Shown: piece by piece, positions 1 through 11,861 of the stretch
How positions within the stretch are numbered: the stretch's first letter is position 1
How the letters are laid out: every line of letters begins with the position of its first letter
Origin: Girardinichthys multiradiatus
Taxonomy: Eukaryota; Chordata; Actinopteri; Cyprinodontiformes; Goodeidae
Direction: 5' to 3'
DNA: 64,000 nucleotides
NCBI RefSeq assembly: GCF_021462225.1
Contig: NC_061797.1
Location: 2,101,001 to 2,165,000 of the forward strand
The notes under the pieces: model-generated
Databases searched by the model: none
The model's input: only the letters and a program-made list of their open reading frames with translations
What the model was told of the DNA's origin: nothing
Position numbers and translations under genes: made by a program

Positions 1-1657
1 TTAATCTATATTTGGTTTCACTTTCTGAAATTAATGACAAAAAATACAGAATTTTTTGGAGATGCACCTATATATGTAAAATAAGGACAAAAACAATATC
101 AAATGTATAGTAATATTTTTTATATTAGTGATTGAATCATTTTTGAAAGAAGTACTAGTTACATTTTTCAGTTATACAAGGATTAAAATCTACAAAAAGT
201 AAATTAACTTTATTTTTTCTAAAATTGTTGAAGTACAGTACTTTGAAACATTTCTTCCTAGGTTTTATTTTACATAAAATATCAAGAGACTTTGAAGAGA
301 TTTAATGTGTTCAGGTATGGCAAAAACATACAAAAACAAAAAAAACTACACTGAGAAATCCCTCAGAATTGTTTTCATTTTCTTCTCCTTTGAATTAACC
401 ATTGACCATCCAGCATATTATTTGCACGTACAAAGTAGTAGAGAAAACTGTTAAACTCAGCATGAAATGCTGTGGTCCCAGTGACTCAAAAATAGCATAA
501 ATATGGGCTTTTGAAAGTCCAAACATGGATTGTGTTTGCAGACACGGTATGCAAAACCTAGATACAATAAATTTGGAGTCATTTCATGATTGCAGTCCTT
601 ATCAGTGGCAGTTTTTGATAGAGAAACATGGCATGCTGCCCAGGGTGGCTTGAGATCAGGGCAGGAACAAGTACTTCAAAAATAGGGTTATCTGTTACTT
701 GCATCCAGAATGAGTTCTATTACTTAACTGTATTTCCAGAAGGGATGGGCAGTTCATATTTTTTCTTTTATCATGATAAGAATTGTGATTTATTATGACA
801 ACGTTAAACTCCTAATTGACGATGTTTGCAAACCTGAAAATGTAAACTTTCTTTTGGGATTGTTGCTTCTATTGTTTTTCTACTGTTTGTTTCATGAGAG
901 TATCAATAAATATCAACATTTAAAAAAAAGATTAAATGTAATTATAGTATGCTGTTTAGCAATTCAATTACACAACTTAATCTAATCAGTTTCCTGAAGT
1001 AGCCTATTAGATAATTGTTATGTTTTTGTTTGTTTTTTAAGAGCAACATGTGTGTTTGTTGGGCTTGGAGTCAAAGCTTTACAATGAATTGCCTAATTAT
1101 CCAGTTAAGGGGCAGTAGGCACCCCCATGTGCATAATTTCTAGAAAGTCCAGTGGTTGGATTTGGCACGTGAACTGAAAGACAAAGGGAACAGTGATTCT
1201 CTAATATTTTTTCTACTCATTTGTTTTAAGTCCGTAATACAATTGAACATATGCAAAATTGCCTAAATTATAAAAGAATGAAAAACTATAAATTGACCAA
1301 TTGTTTTTATGCAGGATTAACATAATTAACAGTACATGTCCTTGATATAGAAATTTGTATTTTTTGAATAACGGACCTTACCTTTATCTTCTGATTTATC
1401 CTTGTAAAGACACCAGTGCTGCGTAAGGGTGTAGTAAGAGTCTGTACTATCCTAAACAACTTGGTCAGATTAACTGATGACAGAATGAAGTAAGTAACTT
1501 CAACAGCTGGATTTCATATTTCAACATATAATTATTAATTATAGTTGATAATATGTTTGAGACAAACTATATTTCTGTACCTGTGGCATTGCATAGTTTA
1601 TAATCTGCATACTGGGTTAAGATATTACTATAAAGAACAGAATGTATAATAACTTAC
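1..1657. other. arnt2 intron, AT-rich, no feature recognised
   Basis: This stretch lies downstream of the last visible arnt2 exon and begins with its splice donor. I looked for the next expected exon (a glutamine-rich segment following NTNVK) on the minus strand and did not see it, so that exon must be outside the window. The DNA is AT-rich with no long reading frame and no recognisable mobile element. Confidence 0.6.
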
Positions 1658-1809
1658 TTGACGTTGGTATTGGTGCAGATTATGTACTCTATTTCATCAG
1701 AATATGGGTTCTGGAAGGTGAAACTACTGGTTCTGATGAGCATCCACTCCCTGTTTTTCAATCGGAGACGATACATCACAGACAGCACCTGTCCCTTCAG
1801 TTTCACCAC
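1658..1809 (-). CDS. arnt2: arnt2 exon, end of PAS-B
   Basis: This 152-bp exon encodes 50 full codons plus two bases. It starts [19 protein letters not shown] and runs through the near-invariant ARNT-family stretch [20 protein letters not shown]. The acceptor is a pyrimidine-rich tract ending tctgcag just right of 1809, and the donor is gtaagt at 1657-1652. In ARNT proteins this segment forms the last strands of the PAS-B beta sheet, which contacts partner PAS-B domains and coiled-coil coactivators. The two bases left over (AA) complete a lysine with the first base of the next exon, outside the window. Most ARNT2 proteins read MYRFR where this one reads MYRLRL, a mild lineage difference. Confidence 0.97.
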
Positions 1810-2056
1810 CTGCAGAATAACAGATGCAACTGAACAAAAGGTGTACAGTATAGTTTAATATGTTGAATAAAAATCAGAGCATTTGGACTCTGAGAAGTCT
1901 TTGGTTGTTTGGACAACTGTGTTTTCATTCACTCACTATTTTTTGGCATTTTCTACAAACAGACTGGCAATGAGAATGTGTCATATTTGTTTTGGGTTTT
2001 TTAGGGATGCACCGATGCTAATACCAGTATCGGTTATATGTCTGATACCACGTAGT

Positions 2057-2124
2057 CCTGTAGTCTCTGAGCACATTTATCTATACTCGTACTTTTATTC
2101 ATAAATGTGCTCAGATACTACAGG
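2057..2124. repeat. 24-bp inverted repeat in hAT end
   Basis: The arms at 2057-2080 and 2101-2124 are reverse complements with one mismatch in 24 positions, separated by 20 bases. It lies about 55 bp inside the hAT terminus and is probably a subterminal hairpin of that element. Confidence 0.75.
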
Positions 2125-2781
2125 ACACAATACCAGTGTGATAGAAGCATCAGCAAGTGGCGGTGATACACCATAAAATGAATGCAAGCCGACATAAAAG
2201 AGAAGAAAAAGAAGACGTTTGGTAGCTGGACAAACCACTTAACGTGAGAGCGAGAAAAATAAACTCAAAAAAGAAGAAGTAGTAGAAGCAGCCGAAGTGT
2301 AGAGAAGCTAGTTATTTCAGCGCTGTGGAGCTATTTACAAGTACAAAATTAAGCCCGACTTGCCACTTATGTGTAGCAAAGTTCTCAAGAGGAGGAACAA
2401 AATCTAGCACTTTCTACACAATTAAATTGATAAAACATCTAAAACCAGAACAACGTTGTGTTCAAGCAGTTTACTAATAACAGCGGGAAACAGCAACAAC
2501 CAACTTTGCAGCAAACTCTGAAGAAGTTGGAAAAGAAGTCCACAGATGTGCAGACCCACTGAAATAGCTCATTCTACATATTACTGCCAGTCACTGAGCA
2601 GAAGAAGGCCCTTGGAATACCTTACCAAATGAAGGAGCGACGGTGGAAATAAGCAGACTGAATAATATTGTTAATATGGGATTGAGAAGAGAGAGTGCTG
2701 TTGAAGATGACACCCAGACTCTTTACCTAAAGGGAGGGGGAGATTGAGGCATAGTCAAAGGTCATAATTGTCATGGTTGTG

Positions 2782-3150
2782 GCAGATGGCCGCTCACACT
2801 GAGCCTGGTTCTGCTGGAGGTTTCCAGTTAAAAACGAGTTTTTCCTCTTCAACTGTCACTACATGCATGCTCAGTATGAGGGATTGCTTCAAAGTCAACA
2901 CCAGTGACTGTCCACTGTCTCTACATGCTCATCCAGGAGGAGTGTCTGCTACAAGTCTCTGACTCAAAGCAATCTGCTGGGTTTCCTTAGATAGAAAAAC
3001 GTTTTATCCAATTTGAATAAATAACTGAATCTGACTGCACTGTTCAATGGTTAGGATTAATTGGAATGGATGTACCTGACTGTGTGAAGTGCCTTGAGAT
3101 GACATGTGATATTAATTGGCGCTATATAAATAAACTGAATTGAATTGAAT
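2782..3150 (+). repeat. dispersed teleost repeat, copy 1, with 3' tail
   Basis: The copy starts at the shared block atggccgctcacactgagcc and continues through a stretch that also occurs at 44064-44275 and, shortened, at 54038-54240. This copy has the longest tail: it ends with ggcgctatataaataaactg followed by short gaattgaat repeats, like the 3' end of a LINE or LINE-mobilised element. It carries no coding sequence. Confidence 0.7.
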
Positions 3151-3716
3151 AGAGAGAGTGGAATTGGTACAAAGGAAGAGAATTTCAGTTTTATCTGAGT
3201 TAAGTTTAAGAAAGTTTGTTGTGAAACAGGAGTTGACAACAGAGAGGCAAGAGGAGAGATGGGAAGAACGTACTGTGGCGTATGGTTTGCAGTAGAGACA
3301 GATCTCTGTGTCATCGGAATAGCAGTGGAACTGATATTGAAGTGGTGGAAGATGAAAGTGAGGCGAAGGAGATAAATAATAAAAAGAAGCGGCTCCAGGA
3401 CAGAGCCATGGGTACGCCAAAAGTGAAACAAGAGTTGTGGGAACAGAAAGTTTTCAGTTGAATGAACAGGAGAGGCGAGTATCTGTGATACCAATAGAAG
3501 AGAGACTGTGGAGGAGGATGGAGTGTGAGATCTGTTACACGACGCACTCAGATTCAGGAGGATGAGGAGGGAGAGGAGATCAAAGTCAGCTGCCAAGAGG
3601 ACATCATTGGTGATTTTAATAAGGGCTGTTTCAGTGCTATGTGTGGAGTGAAAACCAGACTGGGACTGCTCATATAAATTGTTGGTGCTCGCGGTCCAGA
3701 TAATCCCAATGATCAA
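3112..3716 (-). pseudogene. L2-like LINE reverse transcriptase fragment
   Basis: Minus-strand frames give a decayed reverse transcriptase. SGFHSTHSTETALIKITNDV (about residues 21-40 of the longest frame) is the fingers/palm lead-in of L2-type LINEs. A second frame carries the YSDDTEI active-site block (normally YADD) and NFLKLNSDKTEILFL. At least two frameshifts separate them. The fragment is truncated at both ends and sits inside the hAT relic. Confidence 0.8.
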
Positions 3717-4279
3717 CTATTGCTTTCCTAGCTCAGTTTGAAGAACTAACATGAAAAGCAAGCCTCTTTGATGTATTGGCGTCAGATGTCATCCCTGCTG
3801 TGACCGTCCTTCTGAGAACCCTAAACAAAAAAACTGATATAGATCATGGTATTAAAACAATGATGTCGACCTTAGCTTAAGCTGCCAAGAAGCGCCTCAC
3901 TGATGCGGAGAAAAGCCTCATCTACTTCATCTCAACTGTACTAGATCCACGGCAAAAGTCTTATCTTTATCTCCTCAGTATATCAGAGAATATAATCAAA
4001 ATTTCTCAAACTATACAGACTCTAAAACATGCCATTTGCTGAAAGACCAACCCACTCAGAGCAGTAATTGTAGGTTATTTTTATAATATTCAGCGTAGCC
4101 GATTACGTTGACATTGCAAACCTAGTCAGAAACATTTTGTGAAAGAGGCTAGTATTTCCCCAAGTTCTCTCAAGCATGAATCAGGTAGTGAAGCAATAGA
4201 GATGTATTTCATTCCTATGATTGAGAACACATAACAATGGAAAGCTGCTCCAATCTGTCCCTGTCTCTAGTATTCCCTG

Positions 4280-4870
4280 TCTCTCATAAGGTGACACCTG
4301 GTTAATTGTGCATTTCTTCTGTTGTATGAGCTTGTAGCCCCAAATAAAAATAAAATATTTAATATGCTCCAACTCAAAAACTACAGTACTTAGTCTTTTC
4401 AAACCTGGAATACATTATTCTACACTAACAGCAGTATCTTGGAAAAAAATTTATGAAATTTATTGGATTTGTGAAAGTATGACTTTTTAACATCAAAACA
4501 TCTTCTAGAAAGATTAGTGTTGATACATAAAAATCTCCATGATTGTTCCCCAAAGCCTGCGGATACCTACGGTGCAAGAATACGTTTGATACCAATTACC
4601 GTTTTGTCATTAAGTAGCTTCCTTCACACAGACAACCTTTGATTAAAAATGTTTAAAATGATTGACTCTTTTACATCGTCACACCTCCTAGACAGATTTT
4701 TGTACCTATATGATAATTTCCATAATTGCTCTGACACCTGATACCTACAGTGCATGAATTGATAGCCCTCATAGGTTCAGAGTTAGACATCATATTTGGA
4801 GAGCATGTTAAGGTAAAAACTGTCCAACAATGACGTCAATAGCCCCCATGCTTTCTGAGTTACGGGGAGT
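4280..4870. repeat. degenerate local repeat units
   Basis: Four imperfect units can be recognised by a recurring block of the type gacacctgatacctacagtg followed by a stretch resembling gatagccctcataggttcag. They lie near 4288, 4556, 4732 and 4828. Spacing is irregular (about 95-270 bp) and identity is low. No function is apparent. Confidence 0.4.
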
Positions 4871-5135
4871 ACTTCGGTATCATGCTCCACCGTGTTAAAA
4901 TGACAGGCCAGAAACACACACACACTTCTAATATGTTACTGAAAATTAAATGGAAGTTAGTTAATCAGTTCCATTCATTACTTTGTGACCTATGAGGATG
5001 AGACCATACCTCATAGGAGACAACCAAATGGTGGCTATTTTGTTTTAGGTAGTTAAACAGCTACACATGAACAACAGTGATTAATCTTAAGGGGCAATTT
5101 CATAGACTTTTGCATATAGACTGTTGTAACCATTA

Positions 5136-5515
5136 TATATGGGTCGAGTTAATGTTAGTCGACATGATAGTGATAGCCTATATGTTAAGGTTAGCATTCT
5201 AGCTAATAATAGAATTTTAGTTAATATTTACAGATAACGCTAAATTAACATACTAAATGGACTGAGTTAATGTTTGCCTACATAGTAGAGTTAGCCAACA
5301 TGTTACTGTTACCATTTTAGCTAGCTTTAACTTTTTAGCTAATCTTAGCTCATACACCACTGTTAAAATACTTGTTGGAATAATATAATGTTGGTCTAAA
5401 TGCTGGTGATAGCCCATATGCTAAGGTTAGCATTGTAGCTAATATTAGCGTTTTAGCTAATATTCACTTATAAAGCTAATTTGGCATACTGAATGGAATG
5501 AGGCAATGTTCAGTT
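5136..5515. repeat. about 125-bp tandem repeat, three diverged units
   Basis: Three head-to-tail units starting near 5136, 5262 and 5381 share a pattern of gttaatgtt, then gatagcc..atatg, then gctaaggttagcatt, then a run of tagctaat motifs. The first and third are closest to each other. It is a degenerate minisatellite rich in gctaa. Confidence 0.7.
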
Positions 5516-5527
5516 CAATTCATATTT

Positions 5528-5870
5528 TAAAATGCTTTATTAATCCCACAAGGAAATAAACGTTGTAGCTCATATTATACGGTGTCTTCAAAGAGCTGTT
5601 GTACATTAGATGATTATGGCTTTGGGCAGCAAGAACCTCCTGTGGAGGTCTGTCTTACAACAGATCTGAAGAAGCCTCTGAAGACACTGTTGTTGTACAG
5701 GACAGTCTCATGAAGAGGATGCTCAGGGTTCTCCATAATGTTCTCAATTTTATGAAGAATCCTTCTGTGCACAGTGATCTCCAGAGGGTCCAGAGGAGTT
5801 CCTAGAACACAGCCAGCATTCTTTATTGGCTTGATGAGCTTTCAGGTCCCTGGGACTTGTGTGTGTTTCA
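5528..5870 (-). mobile_element. LINE 3' fragment
   Basis: On the minus strand this matches the last coding part and 3' tail of the LINE at 40100-42540. Shared features are the LINE C-terminus reading like ILHKxxNIMEN and the tail ending in a short gggattaataaag-type sequence. It is 5'-truncated to about 340 bp, typical of target-primed insertion. Confidence 0.75.
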
Positions 5871-7163
5871 AGTCCCTGGCTCTGATTCTGTTTTTTTGAG
5901 GGTTTTCTGCTCATCTACTGGCAGCTCTTTCTTGCTTTTTTGTCAGTTCAAACATTTCAACAACTGACCTTCCAAATTGTTGAATCATCGCCATTTTTTT
6001 AAGTTGTTTTAGTTTTTGTCAAGTAAAACAACTGTAACTACACCGGCCAGCAGGCATTGCAGCTGTGATGTCACCGCCCGAGGTGATATATACCTTCACA
6101 AACTTACCACCTTTGCCTTTCTGTCTAAGCACGCAACAGAGGCAACTGCGTGAAGGATCAGAAGCTCGCGGTCAACTTTTAACTCTATCATTCCTCACTG
6201 GAGGAAGCTGGACAAAGATGGAGATCTTGCTGGGAGAGGAAAACCCAGACGATTTACATTCTGATCGAAGACTTAGTGTTGCTACCTAGGTGTTCAAAAA
6301 TAAAACAGAGATTTTCCAAGGAGACGTGTCTACCTCCTTGTTTAGTTCCAGTTGATTGCCAACGGCTCATCATATTTTTTACCCTTTTGCCGGTGGAAAA
6401 GTTGATCATTTTAAGTTGCTCATGGACTCGTGAATGCTCTTAACCCCTACTTCACCATCTCGGGCCCCAAGTAAATTTATTTCTTTTGTTACTTTTCTCA
6501 TAGTCTGGGCAGGATAAAGTAGGTTAGAAGTAAGGTGATCTAGGATCACCACTGTTTAATTCAATGTGTTTAACTGTATGTTGCATGCAAGGTTTTTATT
6601 GAATGCTGATGCTGTACTGTGTTTGAGTGCTGACTCGAGGTGTTGAACTGTGAGCTCTCCTATGCAATGTTTATTAAATGTTGCTGATTTTTACTGTGGT
6701 TTTAACCAGCCAATTAATCATGATTTAAATGTTTTATATATATTCATCATCAAATCATAATTTCTTCAGATAACTGGCATCCATGGGTGAGCTTTTAACA
6801 ACAAATATCACTGTTTATACAAAGTAACACAATCGTGGCATCCCTAAAACTTACGACTCTATTTTGATACTTTGAGCTTTTGCCACAAGTGCTTGTAATT
6901 CACAGGCTATCTCTTTGACTAGGAATTGATCAATTATACTGCACAGAAGTATTTTTGGGTGTATGCTGGATTGCATGTGTCTGTTTGGTGGAGTTTATGG
7001 TTTAATATTTAACATACACAGCTGAACATAACTAAACTCTTAGCGCCTGTAACCAGCTCACTGCAGGGCAATCAGTTAAGGGAACCATAGCATCTGAATT
7101 CCCACAGCAGCAAAAGGCACTTTTACCTCTGGTGTCCACTAAGTGTAACTAAAGCTGTAACTA
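5871..7163. other. intron sequence without recognised gene
   Basis: There is no exon or clear mobile element. A TATA-like gatatatacc near 6083 and an aataaaacag signal about 220 bp downstream could be remains of an LTR, but no boundaries or target duplication can be defined. The block gcatccctaaaa near 6839 looks like a hAT terminus. Confidence 0.4.
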
Positions 7164-7579
7164 AGGCTACGTTCACACTTAATGCTAAAATCCAATATTT
7201 TAAGAAATCAGATTTTTTTTTTGTGGTTGTTCACATTACTTTGAAAATGTTGTGGCTCCAAACTGACTCGCATGCGCATAAGAACAATAAGTGCGTCGTC
7301 AACCACAGCACAACAGTAAACACGGAGAATTAGGTGTTATGGTTTAAGTGCACAACAAAAGCAATTTATTGTCAGCGGGTGCTGTGTGGGAAACATGCGA
7401 ATAAAAGAAGAACAAAAATCTTTATTTTGCCGTTTTAGGGAGATCTGACTGCCAATTTAGCACAACAAACCATTTGGATGTGTAGATACAGCCAGCAATG
7501 GCTGGGAAAGAAAGTTAACAACTTGACAGAAACAGAGTTTATTCAGAACTTTATCATGTTCAGGGGAACTTTAATCATA

Positions 7580-9120
7580 TACACTGCTAAAAAAAAATAA
7601 AGGGAACACTCCAATAACACATCATAGATCTGAATGAATGAAATATTCTCATTAAATACTTTCTTCTGTACAAAGTTGAATGTGCTGACAACAAAATCAC
7701 ACAAAAATCATCAATGGAAATCAAATGTATTCACCAATGGAGGCCTGGATTTGGAGTCACGCACAAACGTATAGTGGAAAAACACACTACAGGCTAATCC
7801 AACTTTGATGTAATGTCCTTACAACAAGTCAAAACGAGGCTCAGTATTGTGTGTGGCCTCCACATGCCTGTATGACCTCCCTACAACGCCTGGGCATGCT
7901 CTTGATGAGACGGCGGATGGTCTCCTGAGGGATCTCCTCCCAGACCTGGACTTAAGTATCTACCAACTCCTGGACAGTCTATGGTGATGTTGGTGGATGG
8001 AGCGAGACATGATGTCCCAGATGTGCTCAATCGGATTCAGGTATTGGGAACGGGCGAGCCAGTCCATAGCTTCAATGTCTTCATCTTGCAGGAACTGCTG
8101 ACACACTCCAGCCACAGGAGGTCTAGCACTGTCCTGCATGAAGAGGAACCCAGGGCCAACCGCTCCAGCATATGGTCTCACAAGGGGTCTGAGGATCTCA
8201 TCTCGGTACCTAATGGCAGTCAGGCTACCTCTGGCGAGCACATTGAGTGCCATGCGGCCCTCCAAAGAAATGCCACCCCACACCATTGCTGACCCACTGC
8301 CAAACCGGTCATGCTGAAGCATGTTGCAGGCAGCAGATCGCTCTCCATGGTGTCTCCAGACTCTGTCACATCTGTCACATGTGCTCAGTGTGAACCTGCT
8401 TTCATCTGCAAAGAGCACAGGGTGCCAGTGGCGAATTTGCCAATCCTGGTATTCTCTGGCAAATGCCAAGCATCCCGCATGGTGTTGGGATGCGAGCACA
8501 ACCCCTATTTGTGGACGTCGGGACCTCATACCGTCCTCATGGAGTCGGTTTCTAACCGTTTGTGCAGACACATGCACATTTGTGGCAAGCTGGAGGCCAT
8601 TTTGCAGGGCTCTGGCAGTGGTCCTCCTGTTCCTCCTTGCACAAAGGCGGAGGTAGTGGTCCTGCTGCTGGGTTGTTGCCCTCCTACGGCCTCCGCCATG
8701 TCTCCTGGTGTACTGGCCTGTCTCCTGGTAGCGCCTTCCGGCTCTGGACACTACGCTGACAGACACAGCAAACCTTCTTGCCACAGCTCGCATTGATGTG
8801 CCATCTTGGATGAGCTACACTACCTGAGCCACTTGTGTGGGTTGTAGAGTCCGTCGCATGCAACCACGAGTGTGAAAGCACCACCAACATTCAAAAGTGA
8901 CCAAAATATCAGCCAGAAAGCATAGGTACTGAGAAGTGGTTTGTGGTCCCCACCTGCAGAACCACTCCTTTATTGAGTGTGTCTTGCTAATCGCCAAAGA
9001 TTTCCCCATGTTGTCTATTCTATTTACACAACAGCATGTGAAATTGATTGTCAATCAGTGTTGCTTCCTAAGTGGACAGTTTGATTTCACAGAAGTTTGA
9101 TTTACTTGGAGTTATATTGT
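7580..9120 (-). mobile_element. Tc1 element, right terminus missing
   Basis: The left terminus is tacactgct followed by an A-rich stretch and aaagggaac, a well-known teleost Tc1 end. The right side holds the subterminal block gtggacagtttgatttcaca but stops near 9120, before the terminal repeat that should mirror the left end. It cannot move by itself. It inserted in the hAT-like element around it. Confidence 0.88.
7960..8793 (-). pseudogene. Tc1 transposase, nearly full length but broken
   Basis: The 277-codon frame covers the second half of the paired-like DNA-binding region and the DDE catalytic domain. Catalytic residues are visible: aspartates in FADES and MQDSAR and the glutamate in NPIEHIWD. 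Two lesions inactivate it. First, a TAG stop at 8815-8817 separates this frame from its own N-terminus ([14 protein letters not shown]), which lies in the same frame just upstream; the family normally has glutamine there. Second, a small frameshift after HQHHH removes the last 50 or so residues. The LNPIEH block is preceded by SQY where the family has SPD. The parent element was therefore active fairly recently. Confidence 0.9.
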
Positions 9121-9694
9121 CAGCGCCTCTCCTCTCAACTCCACAGAAGACTCGATGCAATCCAGTGTATTGGACTGCAGCAGGCGCTGGCAGATCATCA
9201 CATGCTCTATAACCTTGATAGCATTTTAAAGTCCTCTGTTTGAACGGTCTTATACACATTTTACAATACAAACTATGTCCCACACCCAGATGGTTCCTAT
9301 AAGCCTTTCAGTTAGGCTTGAATAAAGTTTTATCTCTGTTTATTAATGAGCCCTAATGTCTCTCCACTTTGCAGTACTATTCTAGCCCCCCATCTGCATT
9401 GCTAAACTGCTACTGTTTCCTGCTGGGCGGCGCAAAATTGTGATAAGTGCAACGGAAAATGACATCAAAGTCATATCTAATGTGCCTTAATCATTCCCAT
9501 TGGAGTCACATTCCAAAAGTTCAGATATGAGTCGGATTCCGGATTACATATTAATGTAGCAATTGTGACTTGAAAAAGTCAGATGTGGGCCAGATATGAG
9601 CATTCACACTTGATCTCAAAAGTCTGACCTGGTCACTTGACCCCCAAAAAAATCAGATTTGGGCCACATTTGCCTGCAGTGTGAATGGGGCCTA

Positions 9695-10249
9695 ATATTC
9701 TCCCAGTCAATAAATGCACTCAACCCCCATCTGGTGGCCATTGGGTGCAACTGCTATTGCAACTGGACTTTTCCATTGCAGACAGGTGGTTTTCACCTGT
9801 GATGATTTCATCTGCAATTACACAAAAAATATAATTAATTAAATAATTTTTTCCCAATACAGGAGCCCATCTAATCACCTGTGATCTGAGGGCTTGTAAT
9901 AAATCATAAGGCAAAACTTTAACCAGTTTTGAATTAATTTGTCATGTTTTAAATTTTTAAACATTGTGCTGGTTTTTTTTCCTCATATGCAAAGAATGTT
10001 CTGTTAAATGATCGGACTCATAAAACTAATTTTAGTTTGTCTAACTTTGTGGGTCCGGCTAAAGGTAAGTAACCCATAGTGCTGCACCAACAACATTCAC
10101 CCCAGTTAGCTTAAGCTGTGGGTCTGGAGGACTCGGCAGGGATGCAGGTACAATACATGATTGGGGGTTTGATTATATCATCCTCAGAGAAGTGTAAATG
10201 TCTTGATGGTTATGGGATTGTTGAGTGTGAAGAAAGGCTTCAGGAGTTG
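9695..10249. other. intron sequence, nothing recognised
   Basis: This is AT-rich DNA between the hAT-like element and an RTE-tail fragment. No reading frame, splice signals with coding sequence, or repeat was recognised. Confidence 0.5.
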
Positions 10250-10337
10250 CCTCTCGCCCACAGACTGCTGGAGATAGACACCAGCTCCCCGCGACCCACT
10301 ATGGAATAAGTGGTAGAAAATGACTGACTGACCGTAG
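10250..10337 (+). repeat. RTE-tail SINE-like fragment
   Basis: This is the inverted counterpart of the start of 26615-26948. It runs through ccccgcgacccactatggaa to gtagaaaatgactgactgac. The simple-sequence end marks the 3' end of the retroposon, here on the plus strand and truncated at its 5' end. Confidence 0.8.
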
Positions 10338-11162
10338 TGTGACATAACTTAGCGAAGAAATGACACTATTCAACTGAGAACATCTATATAATAAATGACA
10401 TTTTACAAACAGGGTTATCTAACAAATCTACAGCACCACTAATGTTGCACTCGGAGTCTGAGTGCAACATTTAAAGCCTGCCAGGGTGCAGTGATTAACA
10501 CTCATTCCATAATTTAGCAGTGAGCAGCAAGATGCATTTATTATACAAAACCTAAAATTGCCTTTCAAAGATTTCTTGCTTTCAAACGTTTTAAATATCC
10601 ATGTTCTCAGAAATTAACTTTTAATGAATGTGACATAGTTCACAAGGTATTTCTAATTTTCTACTTTTCTAAAATTCTAAGCCAACAACAGTTAGGAGAA
10701 CAAATAGCTTTTCGGTTTCATTTTCATGATGGCCCCCATCAGTGGCAAATGGGAGTATTACAACTTGAGATTCAGGAGAAAACACTTACCTTCTTAATTT
10801 ACTTCTGCATCTGTTTTGTTTTATAATTCCAGGCCATATTAGTCAATTTCACAACTACTGTAAAAGCATATGGCTGTATTTTTCAGTTACCCTTGGTACA
10901 TTCAAACTATATTGTAACTGCAGTGTTTATTTCCTTCTTCATAGTAAAGGATCCCATGAAGCCACGCTTTTACAGATGTTTTTAACCAGATGATCTAAAA
11001 TCCTATTGATCTGGAACACCTTACCAACAGGCCTTAAACAGGCCTTACCCATACTCTGTCTTCTTAAGGGATGTGTTGGGAGATAATTTTTTTGTTTGAC
11101 TATAAATAAACATTAACAGGTGCACAAAGCCATTTATTGATAAAAAGGGAGTGATTTCCTAC
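10338..11162. other. arnt2 intron next to exon, no repeat seen
   Basis: This is unique-looking AT-rich intron sequence directly downstream (in transcript sense) of the 75-bp exon. No element or conserved block was identified. Confidence 0.5.
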
Positions 11163-11237
11163 CTGTTGGAAACTTTCTCTGAGATGACTCTGGTCCTCAG
11201 GATGGCAGAACTCCAGAATATCCTTTCCCAGCAGGTC
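11163..11237 (-). CDS. arnt2: arnt2 exon, middle of PAS-B
   Basis: This 75-bp exon holds exactly 25 codons: it starts [20 protein letters not shown] and ends ESFQQ. The acceptor is ctatctctttag and the donor gtagga. It joins GYQPQ from the upstream exon to VVKLKG of the downstream exon, both in phase 0. In the ARNT family this stretch forms the PAS-B helical segment around the HPED motif. The sequence agrees with ARNT2 and not ARNT1, which has ELLGKNIVEF at this point. About 400 bp separates it from the 3' end of a minus-strand LINE. Confidence 0.97.
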
Positions 11238-11861
11238 CTAAAGAGATAGGACAACAAATAGGTTAACTGCAATTTATCATGCAAAAAGGATTGCACAAAC
11301 TCTGTTGCTTTATTTTTTTCATCGCTCTTCTTACTCTTCTGTTTTCACTGAGTCATGTTTTTGAGCAAAGCACCAGCTTACTCCCCAGTTTTTAAAGGTT
11401 GCTTGACTGATCGTTGCTGTCCTGAAAACGTGTTCTGGCAACAACCACAGCAGCAATGATCCTTTAAGGCATCAAACAAAGAGACACGCCAATAAACAAT
11501 GCAAGGTAAAACTCAGACTGAAGACTCATGTCCAGCAATTTACTCGCAAAGGTTTAGTCACTGGAGCGACGCGAGCTAACACTGTACATCGCTACATCCA
11601 TCTATATTCCACCCCAGGAAGACTCAGGTACAGCTTTGGCTGCATTACATCAGAATCAGAATCAGCTTTACTGCCAAGTTCGTACATTCAAACAAACAAG
11701 GAATTTGACTCCGGCACACTTTGCTCTCTGGGTTTCTTCTTTGTTTTTTGCGTTATAAGATATATTCTGCATATATCTTTATGTCCTTAAAAACATATAT
11801 ACAATATACACATATACAAAGGTGGATTTGCGACTTCAGTATGAGGTTGTTTGGTAGTCTA

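Larger units (their letters stand above)
2002..4030 (+). mobile_element. hAT DNA transposon relic, interrupted
   Basis: The left end reads tagggatgcaccgatgc, a typical hAT terminal sequence. Around 2370-2460 the plus strand translates to a degraded BED-type zinc finger (cysteines, then NLIKHLK). Around 3730-3990 it resumes with a hAT transposase core (a FEELT-like stretch, SDVIPAVTVL, then LDPR). Between the two lies unrelated repeat DNA (about 2650-3720). Stops and frameshifts are frequent, so it is dead. A possible matching right end, gcatccctaaaa at 6839-6850, lies far away; the flanks show no 8-bp duplication, so I do not assign it. Confidence 0.6.
7164..9694. mobile_element. hAT-like non-autonomous element, split by Tc1
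   Basis: The outer ends are imperfect inverted repeats: aggctacgttcacac at the left and the reverse complement of aggccccattcacac at the right (12 of 15 matching). Further in, both sides carry aaatcaga/tcagattt motifs. Without the Tc1 insertion it would be about 1 kb and holds no transposase. The flanks show no matching 8-bp duplication, so the superfamily is inferred from the terminal sequence alone. Confidence 0.6.

Noticed and set aside
2002..6850. One large hAT element using gcatccctaaaa at 6839 as right end
   Set aside because: The flanks share no 8-bp duplication and the interior beyond 4030 has no hAT sequence, so the two ends probably belong to different elements.
8311..8796. 161-codon plus-strand open frame
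   Set aside because: It is the antisense shadow of the Tc1 transposase on the minus strand; composition and position explain it fully.
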